The notes under the pieces: generated by a model
Seen by the model: the letters and a program-made list of their open reading frames with translations, nothing else
Databases searched by the model: none
Told to the model about the DNA's origin: nothing
Translations under genes and position numbers: made by a program
Origin: Thermoplasmatota archaeon
GTDB lineage: Archaea > Thermoplasmatota > E2 > DHVEG-1 > B18-G2
DNA length: 64,000 bases
Assembly (NCBI GenBank): GCA_029259115.1
Contig: JAPDJO010000076.1
Span: 1-64,000 of the forward strand
Direction: 5' to 3'
Shown here: piece by piece, positions 9,274 to 19,355 of the stretch
Layout of the letters: every line of letters begins with the position of its first letter
Position numbering within the stretch: the stretch's first letter is position 1

Positions 9274-11757
9274 CTATGAAACCGAGGGTAGATTGTATCC
9301 ACCCAGCTTCAAACTCGGGTCCCCAAATAGAACCCACTGTTCCACTGTCTTAGCATGACCAGATTCTAGGTCACTCATATCGAACGTATTGACGTATTCT
9401 ACAACTGCGTGAGCAAATGCATCTCCTAATATATCATGACCTTTCTCTCCATACTGCCTAAAGAATTCTATAGTGATCCATCCATCTCCACCCGTAGATG
9501 TACATTCTCTTCCCATCCTTCCATATCCTAAGCCAGTGTTTCCAATTGTCGCAATAGCTCCTCTACCTGGCAGTTTCACCAAATACCACGAAAAACACTC
9601 CGGAACAGGCACTCCATAAGTCCACATCTTTGTATCCCTGCCAAGCAAATAGAGAGGGTAATGCATAAATGCAGGAATTGCCGATACATTGAATTGAGAA
9701 TTGTGACACCCTCCGATGACAATGACCGGAAGTTTGCCAAAATTCCTAAGCTTTTTCATTGGAAAAGGTCTTATAGGATTGAAAGAGACAACCTCTAGAC
9801 CTGTTACGCTTCCATGTCTTCTATTGCCCGGAACCCCAGGCAAGTGATCCGCCCATACATTTGGACTACCATGACCTGACATGAATACAAATCCCGCTCC
9901 CTCGCTTATAGCTCTTATAACGTCGCTCATGCTTCTAAACTTTCCATTGGATGTCCATAGCACTACTTTTTCGAAATCATCAGGCATGTAGTACAAAGCT
10001 CCACCTCTACCATTAAGCAATTTCTCTCCAGTTATCCACTCTCCTTCATAGTACATCTCTGTGTTATTTCTCCATGCAGAAAACACAATTTCATGATCTT
10101 CATTCTCTACCCATACATGTATGCTAGTTATATTCCCGTAAGGTCTAGGATCATAGCATTTTCCCCTTATATGCATTACACCTTTCTTGTATGTTACATT
10201 TGCCCAACCAGTAAACTGATTACAATATGCTTTATTCTCTCCTGGAGAAAAGAAAACATCGGTTTTACCAAGAATATCTCTGTTTGATGGAGATGTTATC
10301 TCTGCAACCGGTAAAGCAGGATAGGTTTTCACCTTTTTATGATCATCATGATTGAAAGTTATTTTAGATCTTTCTTTTCTGTCTATTTTCACAGTTACTC
10401 TATCTATATTTCCAGCTATTCCATCTTTGTTGATGGCCTGCGCATATATCGTGTAGGTCCCATCTGGAAGACCAGTCGTATTCCACTGTATATCTAAATC
10501 CTGCTGATCCAGAAAGCCATCCCCAGATATCACGATAATTCTCTTGAACCAATTGTAATTATTCTCGCTATTTTCGTACCTTATTATCTTGTTAATGACC
10601 GTTCTGAGTTCAAACAGATTTCTGCACGGCAATCTTCCAACTATGACATCTGGACAGAGATCTATGTCAGTATCGTTTTCTACGCCTGGTTTGCCCCATG
10701 CTGCAAATATTCCATCGTTATTTGTGTCCCATGAAGAAAAGTTACCATTTCCGTCATATATATCAGCATAATAGAGATCACTGATTACTCCAGGATCAAA
10801 TATCTTCTTTTCTCCAAGTGGATACTTTGGATGATCGTATAAGTTCGTATATCTGACAGGTAAATACCAATACTTAGATCCTTGATTTGGATCATCTCTA
10901 GGTTTAGCCCATATTTTGCTCTTCAAACCACCAACAAGAAGAACATAGGTTATGTTGTAATTCTCTTTAGCGTATTTTATGAAATATTTTATCTTCTCAG
11001 GTTTGTCTCTTCCTGGAAACTCTCTGTATATGTCTTCTGTTGTCTTCAGAAAAGTCTTTACACCAACTTTGTTTTTATGTTCAACCAACCTCTGCAGTTC
11101 CTTTGCAAAACATGAAGGAGCTATTATGACCATGTCATATTCGTTTTTGGAAGACAACTTTTTGACGTTTTTTGGAATTAGATAGGTTACAGTCACTTTA
11201 AATTTATCCGTATAAAGTAATTTTTTGCTTGCAGGAATGTATCGATAGGGATAGAGATATACAGAAAGGTGCTTGACTACAACATTCCTCTCATTCAGTC
11301 CACTTCTGACGTAAAACTTGAACCAACTTGATGGATAAGGTTTGTCACTTGTGTAGATATCATGGTCTTTGAAAGATTTTATGTGGATATCAGAATCATA
11401 TACCAAGGGTAGCATTGGAGCGGCTGGTTCTATATCTTTATCTAAGATCCTTTCTTTTGTTGATCCTACACTTATCTTCACGTTAATATCTCTTGCAGAG
11501 AATGGTAATTCTACATGTTTAACTATCATAGGAAGTTTAGGTTTTCCTCCTTCCGCAAGGTAAGAAATTTTTTCTTCATCATATTCGCTTACATCAAGTG
11601 ATGCGCATTTTCCAGCATTTATTACATTAATTCTTGGCACCTCAACATCGAAATTAACCATTTTTATCTCATATCTAATTTTGTCATTCTGGGTAGCCGT
11701 AGCAGTTACACTCATCATTAAAACAAGCATCACAACTATCGAAAACCCTCTCTTCAC
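9274..11757 (-). CDS. Secreted peptidase C25 (gingipain family)
   Basis: Signal peptide; YDMVIIAPSCFAKELQRLVEHKNKVGVKT, YVLLVGG, DTNNDGIFAAWG, VFMSGHGSPNVWADH (His), VIVIGGCHNSQFN (Cys), LFGDPSLKLGG. Confidence 0.85.
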   Translation of the reverse strand: MKRGFSIVVMLVLMMSVTATATQNDKIRYEIKMVNFDVEVPRINVINAGKCASLDVSEYDEEKISYLAEGGKPKLPMIVKHVELPFSARDINVKISVGSTKERILDKDIEPAAPMLPLVYDSDIHIKSFKDHDIYTSDKPYPSSWFKFYVRSGLNERNVVVKHLSVYLYPYRYIPASKKLLYTDKFKVTVTYLIPKNVKKLSSKNEYDMVIIAPSCFAKELQRLVEHKNKVGVKTFLKTTEDIYREFPGRDKPEKIKYFIKYAKENYNITYVLLVGGLKSKIWAKPRDDPNQGSKYWYLPVRYTNLYDHPKYPLGEKKIFDPGVISDLYYADIYDGNGNFSSWDTNNDGIFAAWGKPGVENDTDIDLCPDVIVGRLPCRNLFELRTVINKIIRYENSENNYNWFKRIIVISGDGFLDQQDLDIQWNTTGLPDGTYTIYAQAINKDGIAGNIDRVTVKIDRKERSKITFNHDDHKKVKTYPALPVAEITSPSNRDILGKTDVFFSPGENKAYCNQFTGWANVTYKKGVMHIRGKCYDPRPYGNITSIHVWVENEDHEIVFSAWRNNTEMYYEGEWITGEKLLNGRGGALYYMPDDFEKVVLWTSNGKFRSMSDVIRAISEGAGFVFMSGHGSPNVWADHLPGVPGNRRHGSVTGLEVVSFNPIRPFPMKKLRNFGKLPVIVIGGCHNSQFNVSAIPAFMHYPLYLLGRDTKMWTYGVPVPECFSWYLVKLPGRGAIATIGNTGLGYGRMGRECTSTGGDGWITIEFFRQYGEKGHDILGDAFAHAVVEYVNTFDMSDLESGHAKTVEQWVLFGDPSLKLGGYNLPSVS

Positions 11758-11882
11758 TTTATCACCAAATCTTTAAATGTTTAAAGATTTATAAAATTGA
11801 TGTATTTTATCAGGAATTGCTTAGTAAGATATAACTTTTTTACAAACGACCGAAAGGTATTTAGGGCATTGCATTTAGATAA

Positions 11883-12257
11883 TCAAATACATCTACATCT
11901 TGTCGGTATGAAACTACATAATGTCGGCATTACTGGGCAAAGAGTAGGTGTCATACAGCCAGTGGGTGCTGTATATGGTTTATAGAAGAAACGATAGTTG
12001 ATATTTTCAGACCCTGATAATTTAATCCATCTAATCTTCCATATTAATGACGAGAGTATCAAAACCCTCGACTTCAAATAAGAGAATTTTATATCCTCTT
12101 TGTGAAACAACGATTTTCCAGATTTTAATCTAATAGTAAAGAGAGGACTTTCCTCAGCTTTATCAGTACTATTGTTGCCAGAGACTATAGGTGTATTTTG
12201 AAGTGCTATTGTAATTAAAATCAAGACCATCCCAGCTGCAAGTATGATTCGTTTCAC
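11883..12257 (-). CDS. Small secreted peptide, PLFxIR family, paralog A
   Basis: Signal peptide, ESPLFTIR, YLKSRVLILSSLIW, Cys-rich tail PTGCMTPTLCPVMPTLCSFIPTRCRCI; GTG start with upstream TATA-like tract. Confidence 0.7.
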   Translation of the reverse strand: MKRIILAAGMVLILITIALQNTPIVSGNNSTDKAEESPLFTIRLKSGKSLFHKEDIKFSYLKSRVLILSSLIWKIRWIKLSGSENINYRFFYKPYTAPTGCMTPTLCPVMPTLCSFIPTRCRCI

Positions 12258-12280
12258 AATTATGGTTATATATAAAGATC

Positions 12281-12290
12281 TATAAAAATT
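12281..12290 (-). promoter_or_regulatory. Putative TATA box of peptide A
   Basis: AATTTTTATA (minus strand) about 24 nt upstream of the GTG start; matches the tract upstream of peptide D. Confidence 0.45.
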
Positions 12291-12325
12291 TTATTATCAA
12301 CTCTGCTGTGTTGAATAATTCTTAA

Positions 12326-12377
12326 GTTCCTCCTCTGCATCCAGTATCATGGAGGGGATGGAATGCAGAGGAGGAAC
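12326..12377. repeat. Perfect 15-bp inverted repeat at 5' end of transposase gene
   Basis: gttcctcctctgcat (12326-12340) and atgcagaggaggaac (12363-12377). Confidence 0.85.
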
Positions 12378-13153
12378 TGGAAGGATTATAACGAGAAATT
12401 AGTAAGAAGGGGAGAGGTTTATATATCTTTGGATTTCCTTGATAGCTGGGATGATGAGCTTGCAAAAATGAACAAAGGTAAGGTTGGTAAACCTTTTGTC
12501 TATCCTCAAACATTCATCTATTTCTCTTCTTTCATCTACATCGCTTTTCTACCATATCGACAGATAGAGGGATTCTTCAGAAAACTTTCAGAGTTTATAC
12601 CTAAATTAAAATCTGCAGATTACTCTACCCTCTGTAAAAGGTTGAAGAAATTGGACGTTAATCTTCCAGAAAATCTCGGGAAAGAGCAAAAGAAGAGGGA
12701 TTTCAAAAAGGTACATATTCTCGTCGATTTGCTATCCAAGAAAATAATCTACTGTTTGTTAACAAAAGGAACATCATCAGATTCAAAACAACTCAAAAAG
12801 ATGCTAAGGGGATGCAAAGGATGGACCAAGATAGAGATCATTTTGGGTGATACAGGCTATGATACAAGGGAATGCTTTGATGAAATCGATGAGTTTGGTG
12901 CGATTCCCGTAATAAAGGTAAGGAAAAATTCCTCCTCTTTATCAAGAGGTTCCCCAGTTAGGAGGAAAGCTGTTATTGCCCAAAAGCGTGACAATGAAAA
13001 ATGGAGGAGAGAAGTTCATTATACTATGGAGATGCGTGGTTGAAAGCATATTTTCAGGGGGTAAAACGCAGATTTGGAGAATACCTCTTTAGTGTTAAAG
13101 AGGTATTTAGGAGAGTTGAGGTATGGTTGAGAACATACTCTGGAATGTACTGA
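12363..13153 (+). pseudogene. IS5-like (IS4/IS5 superfamily) transposase, frameshifted
   Basis: 226-aa ORF with VHILVDLLSKKIIYCLLTKGTSSD and EIILGDTGYDTRECF; C-terminus continues in other frames (VVESIFSG ... VKRRFGEYLFSVKEVFRRVEVWLRTYSGMY, stop 13151-13153). Confidence 0.75.
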
Positions 13154-13691
13154 TATATCTGAGGAGAGAATATATTACACAAAGTATATCAACTCGATAA
13201 ACTATTGTTATCAGAGTCAAAACTAATTTTTCCTAGAAAATACAGCGGAGAGTGGAGAGGGAAAGAGCTGCTGTGTATTGATAAAAAATAAATTGGAAAA
13301 GAGTATGGAATAGATATTTCCCATATCCGAGGTAAACCGATATTAGTGAAATGATGCCACTATATAAATAATTAGAATAATGCAAGCAATCGAGAAAGAT
13401 AGATACAACTCCAGAAATAAAATATTTAGATAATGGATATAGAATTTTTTTATATAATCATGGCTAGAACTTAAACTGTCATATCTCAAGGAACCCAAAA
13501 TGGAAATTTTGTGAGCGATGCAGGATGCTTGGTCGTCAAATCTTTACCGCATGTTCAGAATGTTCAGTCAGCAGACCATGTAACATGATTGTAACGCGGA
13601 TGTCCGTATGCACGAATCACTTTCGTACACATGATAAGTATATAAAAAATCAATAACAGTTATATGTGCTAAAGAGATTTATAATTTCAAA

Positions 13692-16181
13692 ATGGATATC
13701 GAGAAATTGTATCATGCGATTAATATTGCAATACTGTTTGTTGTGATATCAATCGCAGGCAATATGGTAGGTTTTTTAGGCAAACCATTATCTTCCTTTT
13801 ATATTTCTATTTCTGTACTTACTCTATCTTTTTTGAATCTATATAGGGATCGAAAAAATACAAAATTTCCTAAATCCTATAAAGAAACCAAATTAATCAC
13901 AGGATACCTTTTGATTATACTTTCTCTAATTCTAGCATTTAGCTACAATTTTAATCATCTTTACCCTGTCATATCTATCCCTATTCTATTCATAGGTCTA
14001 GACATTATTGGAAAAACAAAAGTAGAAACTGATGTAATGGTGGTATCTTCAACTCTATGTATACTTCTTCTAATTCTTTTAGACACAAATTCAATAGCTT
14101 GGTTTATAGTAAATGATTTTTCCAAAAACATATCAATCTCGGTCACATCACTTACAGGTAGATACTATATCCTTGGATATTCATCAAGCGGATTCTTTAT
14201 GTTTATCCTTTCGCTTTCAATCGCTCTTGTAATAATACTATTCTCAAAAAGATTAAAGCAATTCTTCATTTACCCACTTTTGCTACTTCTGATCTGGATC
14301 ACATATATACTTACCTTGGGTGTAATAAATTTCGATACAAACGGTGATACTGTTAGATTCTTACCAATTCTATGCTTAGCCTTCGCATCTATCTTAGCAT
14401 TTCAGATTTATAAGAGTGAATTGAGAAAACAAAAGAAAAAAAGACCAAAATTCATCATTAATTTCATCATCTTCTTATTAATATCAACTTCGGTACTCAT
14501 GCTCATTATTTCACCATGTCAAATTAAACCAACTAAAAGAGAAAGAATACTCTTTTATGGGGAAAATATGCTGGGGACATGGGATACCCCAGAATATGGA
14601 AAGTATGGTAGGCTTGCACCTGGTATGTTTGGTCTGCTGCCTTACTATCTGAAAATTTATGGCTATAACTGCACAATTTTTACAAAAAATATCACGAAAT
14701 TTGTAGAAAGAAATCAACCAACATATGAAAATCTAACCAGATATGTCAACCTGACAGAATTTGTAAATTTTATAGAGGATGAAAGAGTAACAGAGGATAT
14801 TCTTAAAAAATTCGATGTTTTTGTTGTAATAAACCTTAATACCACATTCTCAAACGAGGAAAAAAAAGCGATATGGAAATTTGTTGAGGATGGTGGATCT
14901 CTTCTTGTTTTAGGAGATCACACTGGCATGGATAATCTCATGACATCTTTGAATAATCTCCTTGAGGGTAAGGGTATAGCCTTTAGATTCGATTCAGCCT
15001 TACCTTTAGATCCAGCAAATAGCTGGTTGACCTGTTACAATAAGATGAATAATCCAGTAAATTTCGGAATATCAAATGAGGAAATAGAAATAAGCATAGG
15101 TGCATCCTTGAACATAACTCCTCCAGCATTCCCAGTAATAGTTGGTGATTTTGCATTTTCAGATTACGGTGATGTTACAAATGTCGAAAATGCATATTTA
15201 GGAGATTACAAGTATGGTAAAGGAGAATTGCTTGGAAATGTGGTATTGGTTGCAGGACGATATTATGGTAAGGGGAGAGTTCTAGTTTTTGGTGACACAA
15301 CAACATTTCAAAATCCGTCTCTTTCCCTATCACATAGATTTGTATCAAGAATTTTTAGTTGGCTAGCGAATGGCAATAGTTGGGAGATAGATGTTGCAAA
15401 GCAGGTATTATCCTTTGTATTACTCATCTTTGCCGCAATTTTACTCTCTAAGAATCAGGATTTCAAATTACTCCCATTTGCATTGTTACTTGCTATAATC
15501 CTCTCTATCTTCATTAATTCTCAGCTGATAAAAGATGCTGAGCCTGAAGGTCCTTTGATGTATATAGATACAACGCATGTCAATGGATTCTCGATCTCTC
15601 CTTTTAATACAAAATCTCTAACTGGAACAATAATAAACTTTGCAAGAAACGGTTACCTGCCTTTGATTTCAGAAGATTTTAGTTACAGCAGAATTAACAA
15701 ATCATCGATACTTCTAATTGTTGCTCCAAATGAACCATTTTCTGATGAAGAAGTCAAAGATATGATGAGATTCATGGAAAGCGGTGGATTGATCATACTT
15801 AGTTCTGGATATCAATGTAGAGATTGTGTAATACCTCTGTTAAATAAGTTTAAATTAGATATAGACAACATTCCTTTAGGTCCAGCCCCTTACGTTGAGG
15901 AAAATCCAGAGGAGCACCAGATGGAGCCAAAATTTGTCGATGCCTGGCCGATATTGGTAATGAACAAAACAGCTGTATCATACTACGATCTTTACATCGA
16001 AAACCAGACATATACTCTAGCAGTTTTTATAAAGCATGGAAAAGGAGGGCTAATACTAATAGCGGATAACGAATTCTTCTTAGACAAAAATATAGAATCG
16101 ATAAACTCGATTTGGCCTGGAAATATCCAGTTTATTAAAAATATGATCGATGATGTTAGGGAGAGAGGTGTTTTAAGATGA
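13692..16181 (+). CDS. Multi-TM membrane protein with two GldG/DUF4350-like (GATase-fold) extracytoplasmic domains
   Basis: DVFVVINLNTTFSNEEKKAIWKFVEDGGSLLVLGDHT and SILLIVAPNEPFSDEEVKDMMRFMESGGLIILSSGY; hydrophobic N-terminal and central segments. Confidence 0.65.
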   Translation: MDIEKLYHAINIAILFVVISIAGNMVGFLGKPLSSFYISISVLTLSFLNLYRDRKNTKFPKSYKETKLITGYLLIILSLILAFSYNFNHLYPVISIPILFIGLDIIGKTKVETDVMVVSSTLCILLLILLDTNSIAWFIVNDFSKNISISVTSLTGRYYILGYSSSGFFMFILSLSIALVIILFSKRLKQFFIYPLLLLLIWITYILTLGVINFDTNGDTVRFLPILCLAFASILAFQIYKSELRKQKKKRPKFIINFIIFLLISTSVLMLIISPCQIKPTKRERILFYGENMLGTWDTPEYGKYGRLAPGMFGLLPYYLKIYGYNCTIFTKNITKFVERNQPTYENLTRYVNLTEFVNFIEDERVTEDILKKFDVFVVINLNTTFSNEEKKAIWKFVEDGGSLLVLGDHTGMDNLMTSLNNLLEGKGIAFRFDSALPLDPANSWLTCYNKMNNPVNFGISNEEIEISIGASLNITPPAFPVIVGDFAFSDYGDVTNVENAYLGDYKYGKGELLGNVVLVAGRYYGKGRVLVFGDTTTFQNPSLSLSHRFVSRIFSWLANGNSWEIDVAKQVLSFVLLIFAAILLSKNQDFKLLPFALLLAIILSIFINSQLIKDAEPEGPLMYIDTTHVNGFSISPFNTKSLTGTIINFARNGYLPLISEDFSYSRINKSSILLIVAPNEPFSDEEVKDMMRFMESGGLIILSSGYQCRDCVIPLLNKFKLDIDNIPLGPAPYVEENPEEHQMEPKFVDAWPILVMNKTAVSYYDLYIENQTYTLAVFIKHGKGGLILIADNEFFLDKNIESINSIWPGNIQFIKNMIDDVRERGVLR

Positions 16182-18643
16182 AAAAATCTCTTCTCTGGTT
16201 AGCTGCGATATTAATTTCATTTTCTCCACTTTATTTATTATATGTAAATGAACCCCCAAATGTAGAGATTGGGCTTTTTACGGTATTTGTGGCGACATTT
16301 CTTCTTATATTTTCCGATTATAGATTCGAAATGGGTAGTAAAACATCAATTTTCCTTCTAATTCCTTCACTCATCGTAGTTTTCCTACTCGACTTTCCCT
16401 TCAACATAGGCTTTATAATGCTATCAATAGCTATCATTCTAAATATAGCGTTATCTTATGTTGGTATACTTGAGAAAATACAGAAACTAGTCAGTGGCAT
16501 TTTTCTCAGCGGCATTTTACTACTAATCGTGTATGCCTTTTATCCGCTATATTCTGTGATATTCTCTCGCTACCATAGAGTCGACATTTTGAATAATCTC
16601 TTTTCTGGATTGCTTCATCTTTTCGGAATCCAATCAAGCGTTAATAATAATCTAATTTACATCCAAACGTATAACCAAACCTTCCCCTTTACAGTGACAT
16701 GGGAGAAATTATGCATCCTCATCTGGTTAAATCTTTTCTTAATATTTTTATTCATCTCCTTTCTATCGTTCAACAAAAAGAGATTTCTCAGAAATCTTGG
16801 GATATTCATCCTGATAGCTTTGTTTTACTCAGTATTCAGACTTCTCCTCACTACGATAATTTACTCCCAAAACTCCAAACTAAGTACATTCTGGGATACA
16901 AACCTAGCCCTTTTAACCTTTATACCTCTCTTCATCCCCCTTTCTTTACTTATAAAAACTAATGAGGTAAAAATCGATATGTCTTTCGGAAAGATCAATA
17001 AAAAAACATCTGTAACCATGTTGACACTCTTCCTATCGATATTCTTCCTAATAGGATCAATAGCTTTTGAAGATCCTGGAATAAGGAAATCTGGAAAAAT
17101 TCTCATAGATGAGGTTCATAGCGATTGGGAGGATACAACAAGAGAGATGGATAAAGAATGGTATGGTATGCTGTCAACCTACAATTACTACTGTTGGGCC
17201 AAGTGGTTGGATGTTTACTATGATGTTGATATAAACACCAACAGAAGCTTGACTTATGACTTGCTGAAGAATTACGATATTTTAATAATAAAATGCCCTA
17301 CTAGTCTATTTTCAGATAAAGAAATTGATGCCATTCTTAGATTTGTGAAGGAGGGCGGCGGACTCTATCTTATAGGTGATCACACCAACGTATTTGGAAT
17401 GAATTTTTACTTAAATCAAATCTCGAAAAAATTAGGAATAGAATTTAAGACGGACGCAACATATGAGCTGAACACAGGATCATTATCTGTATATAAACCC
17501 CCTTCTTTATTTGCACATCCGATTGTTAAAAATATTAATAAATTCGAATTTCAAACATCTTGCTCATTAAATGCACCTCTGTTTTCAGAGAACGTCATAA
17601 TAGGCTATGGTTTACTTGGTGAGCCTGGGACCTATTCAACAGAAAATTTCTTTAGAGAACCACTCTCTTCACCAGATGTAGAATATGGGTTACTTCTCCA
17701 GACAGTAGCTCTCCAGTATGGTAAAGGAAGAGTGGTTGCGTTTACAGATAGTACATGTTTTTCTAACTTCTGCGTATTTATGGATGGATACAGAGAATTT
17801 AACCTTGGAGTTATAGAATATCTCAATAGGATAAACGCCTACAACTACGTCAACACCCTGTTTGTGATAGCTTTTATCATTCTCCTTATAGTCTCGATAA
17901 TCTTTATCAAGGAGGAAAAAGTGGGGAAAATAGTATCTATCTTCTTTTTCTCTACATCGATCGCGTTTGCAACATCGGCACCCCTTTTTGATTACATTAA
18001 CTCAATTAACTACGAGCTGCCAAGCATAGAAGAGCACCCAATGGTATGTTTTGATATGGAACATTCAGGAATAGAAATATCTCCATATGCCCATATGGAA
18101 CTCCACGATCCTGCGGATGTGTATAACACATTCTTTGTATGGACTCAAAGAGTTGGATGGATGCCCTCGGTGGAGAAAACGATAGAGAAATCTATTGAAA
18201 AGGGAGATGCTATAATTATCATAAATCCAAACAAATCATTCAGCGATGGAGAAATTGAAAAGATTAGAAAATATGTCGAGGAAGGAGGAAGATTATTAGT
18301 TTTAGACTCCATAAGAAATAAGGATTCCACTGCAAATCAAATTTTAAATACATTTAACATGGAGTTATCCACGGAAACATCGAACTTATCTCTGAGATGT
18401 GATAACTCTAGTATAGGGAATATCACGATTCCATATCTCTCAATCATCGGTGGGGACGTTAATTTTTCCTTCAATAACAACACCTATATTTCTATTAAGG
18501 AGTTTGGAGAAGGAAAAATCGTGGCAATAGTTGATTCCTATACGTTTAGCGATGAGGTTATGGGGGATGTCTTTACTGAGCCAGATGAGAAACTCAGAGC
18601 AATATATGATGTAGAATATTACATACTCGAAGCTTCTAATTAA
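16178..18643 (+). CDS. Paralogous multi-TM protein with two GldG/DUF4350-like domains
   Basis: DILIIKCPTSLFSDKEIDAILRFVKEGGGLYLIGDHT and DAIIIINPNKSFSDGEIEKIRKYVEEGGRLLVLDS; ATGA overlap with upstream paralog. Confidence 0.65.
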   Translation: MKKSLLWLAAILISFSPLYLLYVNEPPNVEIGLFTVFVATFLLIFSDYRFEMGSKTSIFLLIPSLIVVFLLDFPFNIGFIMLSIAIILNIALSYVGILEKIQKLVSGIFLSGILLLIVYAFYPLYSVIFSRYHRVDILNNLFSGLLHLFGIQSSVNNNLIYIQTYNQTFPFTVTWEKLCILIWLNLFLIFLFISFLSFNKKRFLRNLGIFILIALFYSVFRLLLTTIIYSQNSKLSTFWDTNLALLTFIPLFIPLSLLIKTNEVKIDMSFGKINKKTSVTMLTLFLSIFFLIGSIAFEDPGIRKSGKILIDEVHSDWEDTTREMDKEWYGMLSTYNYYCWAKWLDVYYDVDINTNRSLTYDLLKNYDILIIKCPTSLFSDKEIDAILRFVKEGGGLYLIGDHTNVFGMNFYLNQISKKLGIEFKTDATYELNTGSLSVYKPPSLFAHPIVKNINKFEFQTSCSLNAPLFSENVIIGYGLLGEPGTYSTENFFREPLSSPDVEYGLLLQTVALQYGKGRVVAFTDSTCFSNFCVFMDGYREFNLGVIEYLNRINAYNYVNTLFVIAFIILLIVSIIFIKEEKVGKIVSIFFFSTSIAFATSAPLFDYINSINYELPSIEEHPMVCFDMEHSGIEISPYAHMELHDPADVYNTFFVWTQRVGWMPSVEKTIEKSIEKGDAIIIINPNKSFSDGEIEKIRKYVEEGGRLLVLDSIRNKDSTANQILNTFNMELSTETSNLSLRCDNSSIGNITIPYLSIIGGDVNFSFNNNTYISIKEFGEGKIVAIVDSYTFSDEVMGDVFTEPDEKLRAIYDVEYYILEASN

Positions 18644-18659
18644 TTATAACTAAAAGTGA

Positions 18660-18915
18660 ATGCTGTAAGAATGAGTCTTTGATCTTAGTAGATAGAGGAC
18701 CCTGGTATAAATGAGCTCTATAGAGATTGGGATTGAGATACGTTCGTCAAACCCTTGGAGAAAGGAGTGTTATAGAACAATGGTGTAGTCTGTTCAAAGC
18801 TAGAGTAAAACGATTCTGGAAAAGATTTCCATATCACAGCTTACTGGATAGTATTAAAACTTGGACAATAGTGTGGTGTGCCATCTATAATCTATGCTGG
18901 AGGTGGGAAAGTTGA
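18660..18915 (+). pseudogene. C-terminal relic of an IS6-like DDE transposase
   Basis: Reads LILVDRGPWYK*AL*RLGLRYVRQTLGERSVIEQWCSLFKARVKRFWKRFP...WTIVWCAIYNLCWRWES* with two in-frame stops. Confidence 0.75.
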
Positions 18916-18940
18916 CAGTGTCAGCAAAAGTGAGATAAAA

Positions 18941-18950
18941 TTTTATATAT
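18941..18950 (+). promoter_or_regulatory. Putative TATA box of peptide B
   Basis: ttttatatat about 25-30 nt before ATG 18973. Confidence 0.45.
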
Positions 18951-18972
18951 GAGAGAATATATACTCTTATTG

Positions 18973-19347
18973 ATGGTTAAAAGGAGAGTTGGCATAGTCG
19001 TATTATCAATTCTTCTGGTGATATTATCCTACCATACTTTGATAACTCCAGTCAGTACAACGAGAGCCATTTTACATAAAGGTAACCAACCACATCCGCT
19101 TTTCAAAATAAGAGCATACACTGCTGCAGAAAAAAATCTCCCAGAAATAGATGCAAAATATCTAAATAAGATCTCTATCATTTCGTCGTTAATATGGCTA
19201 AGCCATCAGAAGTTCACTCACAATCAAAAACATGCTACATTAGTACCACCTACGTGTAACTGTAAAACAGGTCCTATAAGTTGCTTCTGCTGTATTCTCG
19301 GCACAACTTTAGCCTGCTTCCGCCATACGGTTTGGTGCAACATGTAG
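18973..19347 (+). CDS. Small secreted peptide, PLFxIR family, paralog B
   Basis: MVKRRVGIVVLSILLVILSYHTL signal/TM, HPLFKIRA, AKYLNKISIISSLIW, Cys-rich tail CNCKTGPISCFCCILGTTLACFRHTVWCNM; start placed at ATG 18973 rather than the ORF-track 18949. Confidence 0.7.
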   Translation: MVKRRVGIVVLSILLVILSYHTLITPVSTTRAILHKGNQPHPLFKIRAYTAAEKNLPEIDAKYLNKISIISSLIWLSHQKFTHNQKHATLVPPTCNCKTGPISCFCCILGTTLACFRHTVWCNM

Positions 19348-19355
19348 AAACAATG

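Noticed and set aside
12363-13153. Programmed frameshifting of the IS5-like transposase
   Set aside because: More than one frame change is needed with no clear slippery site; decay is simpler
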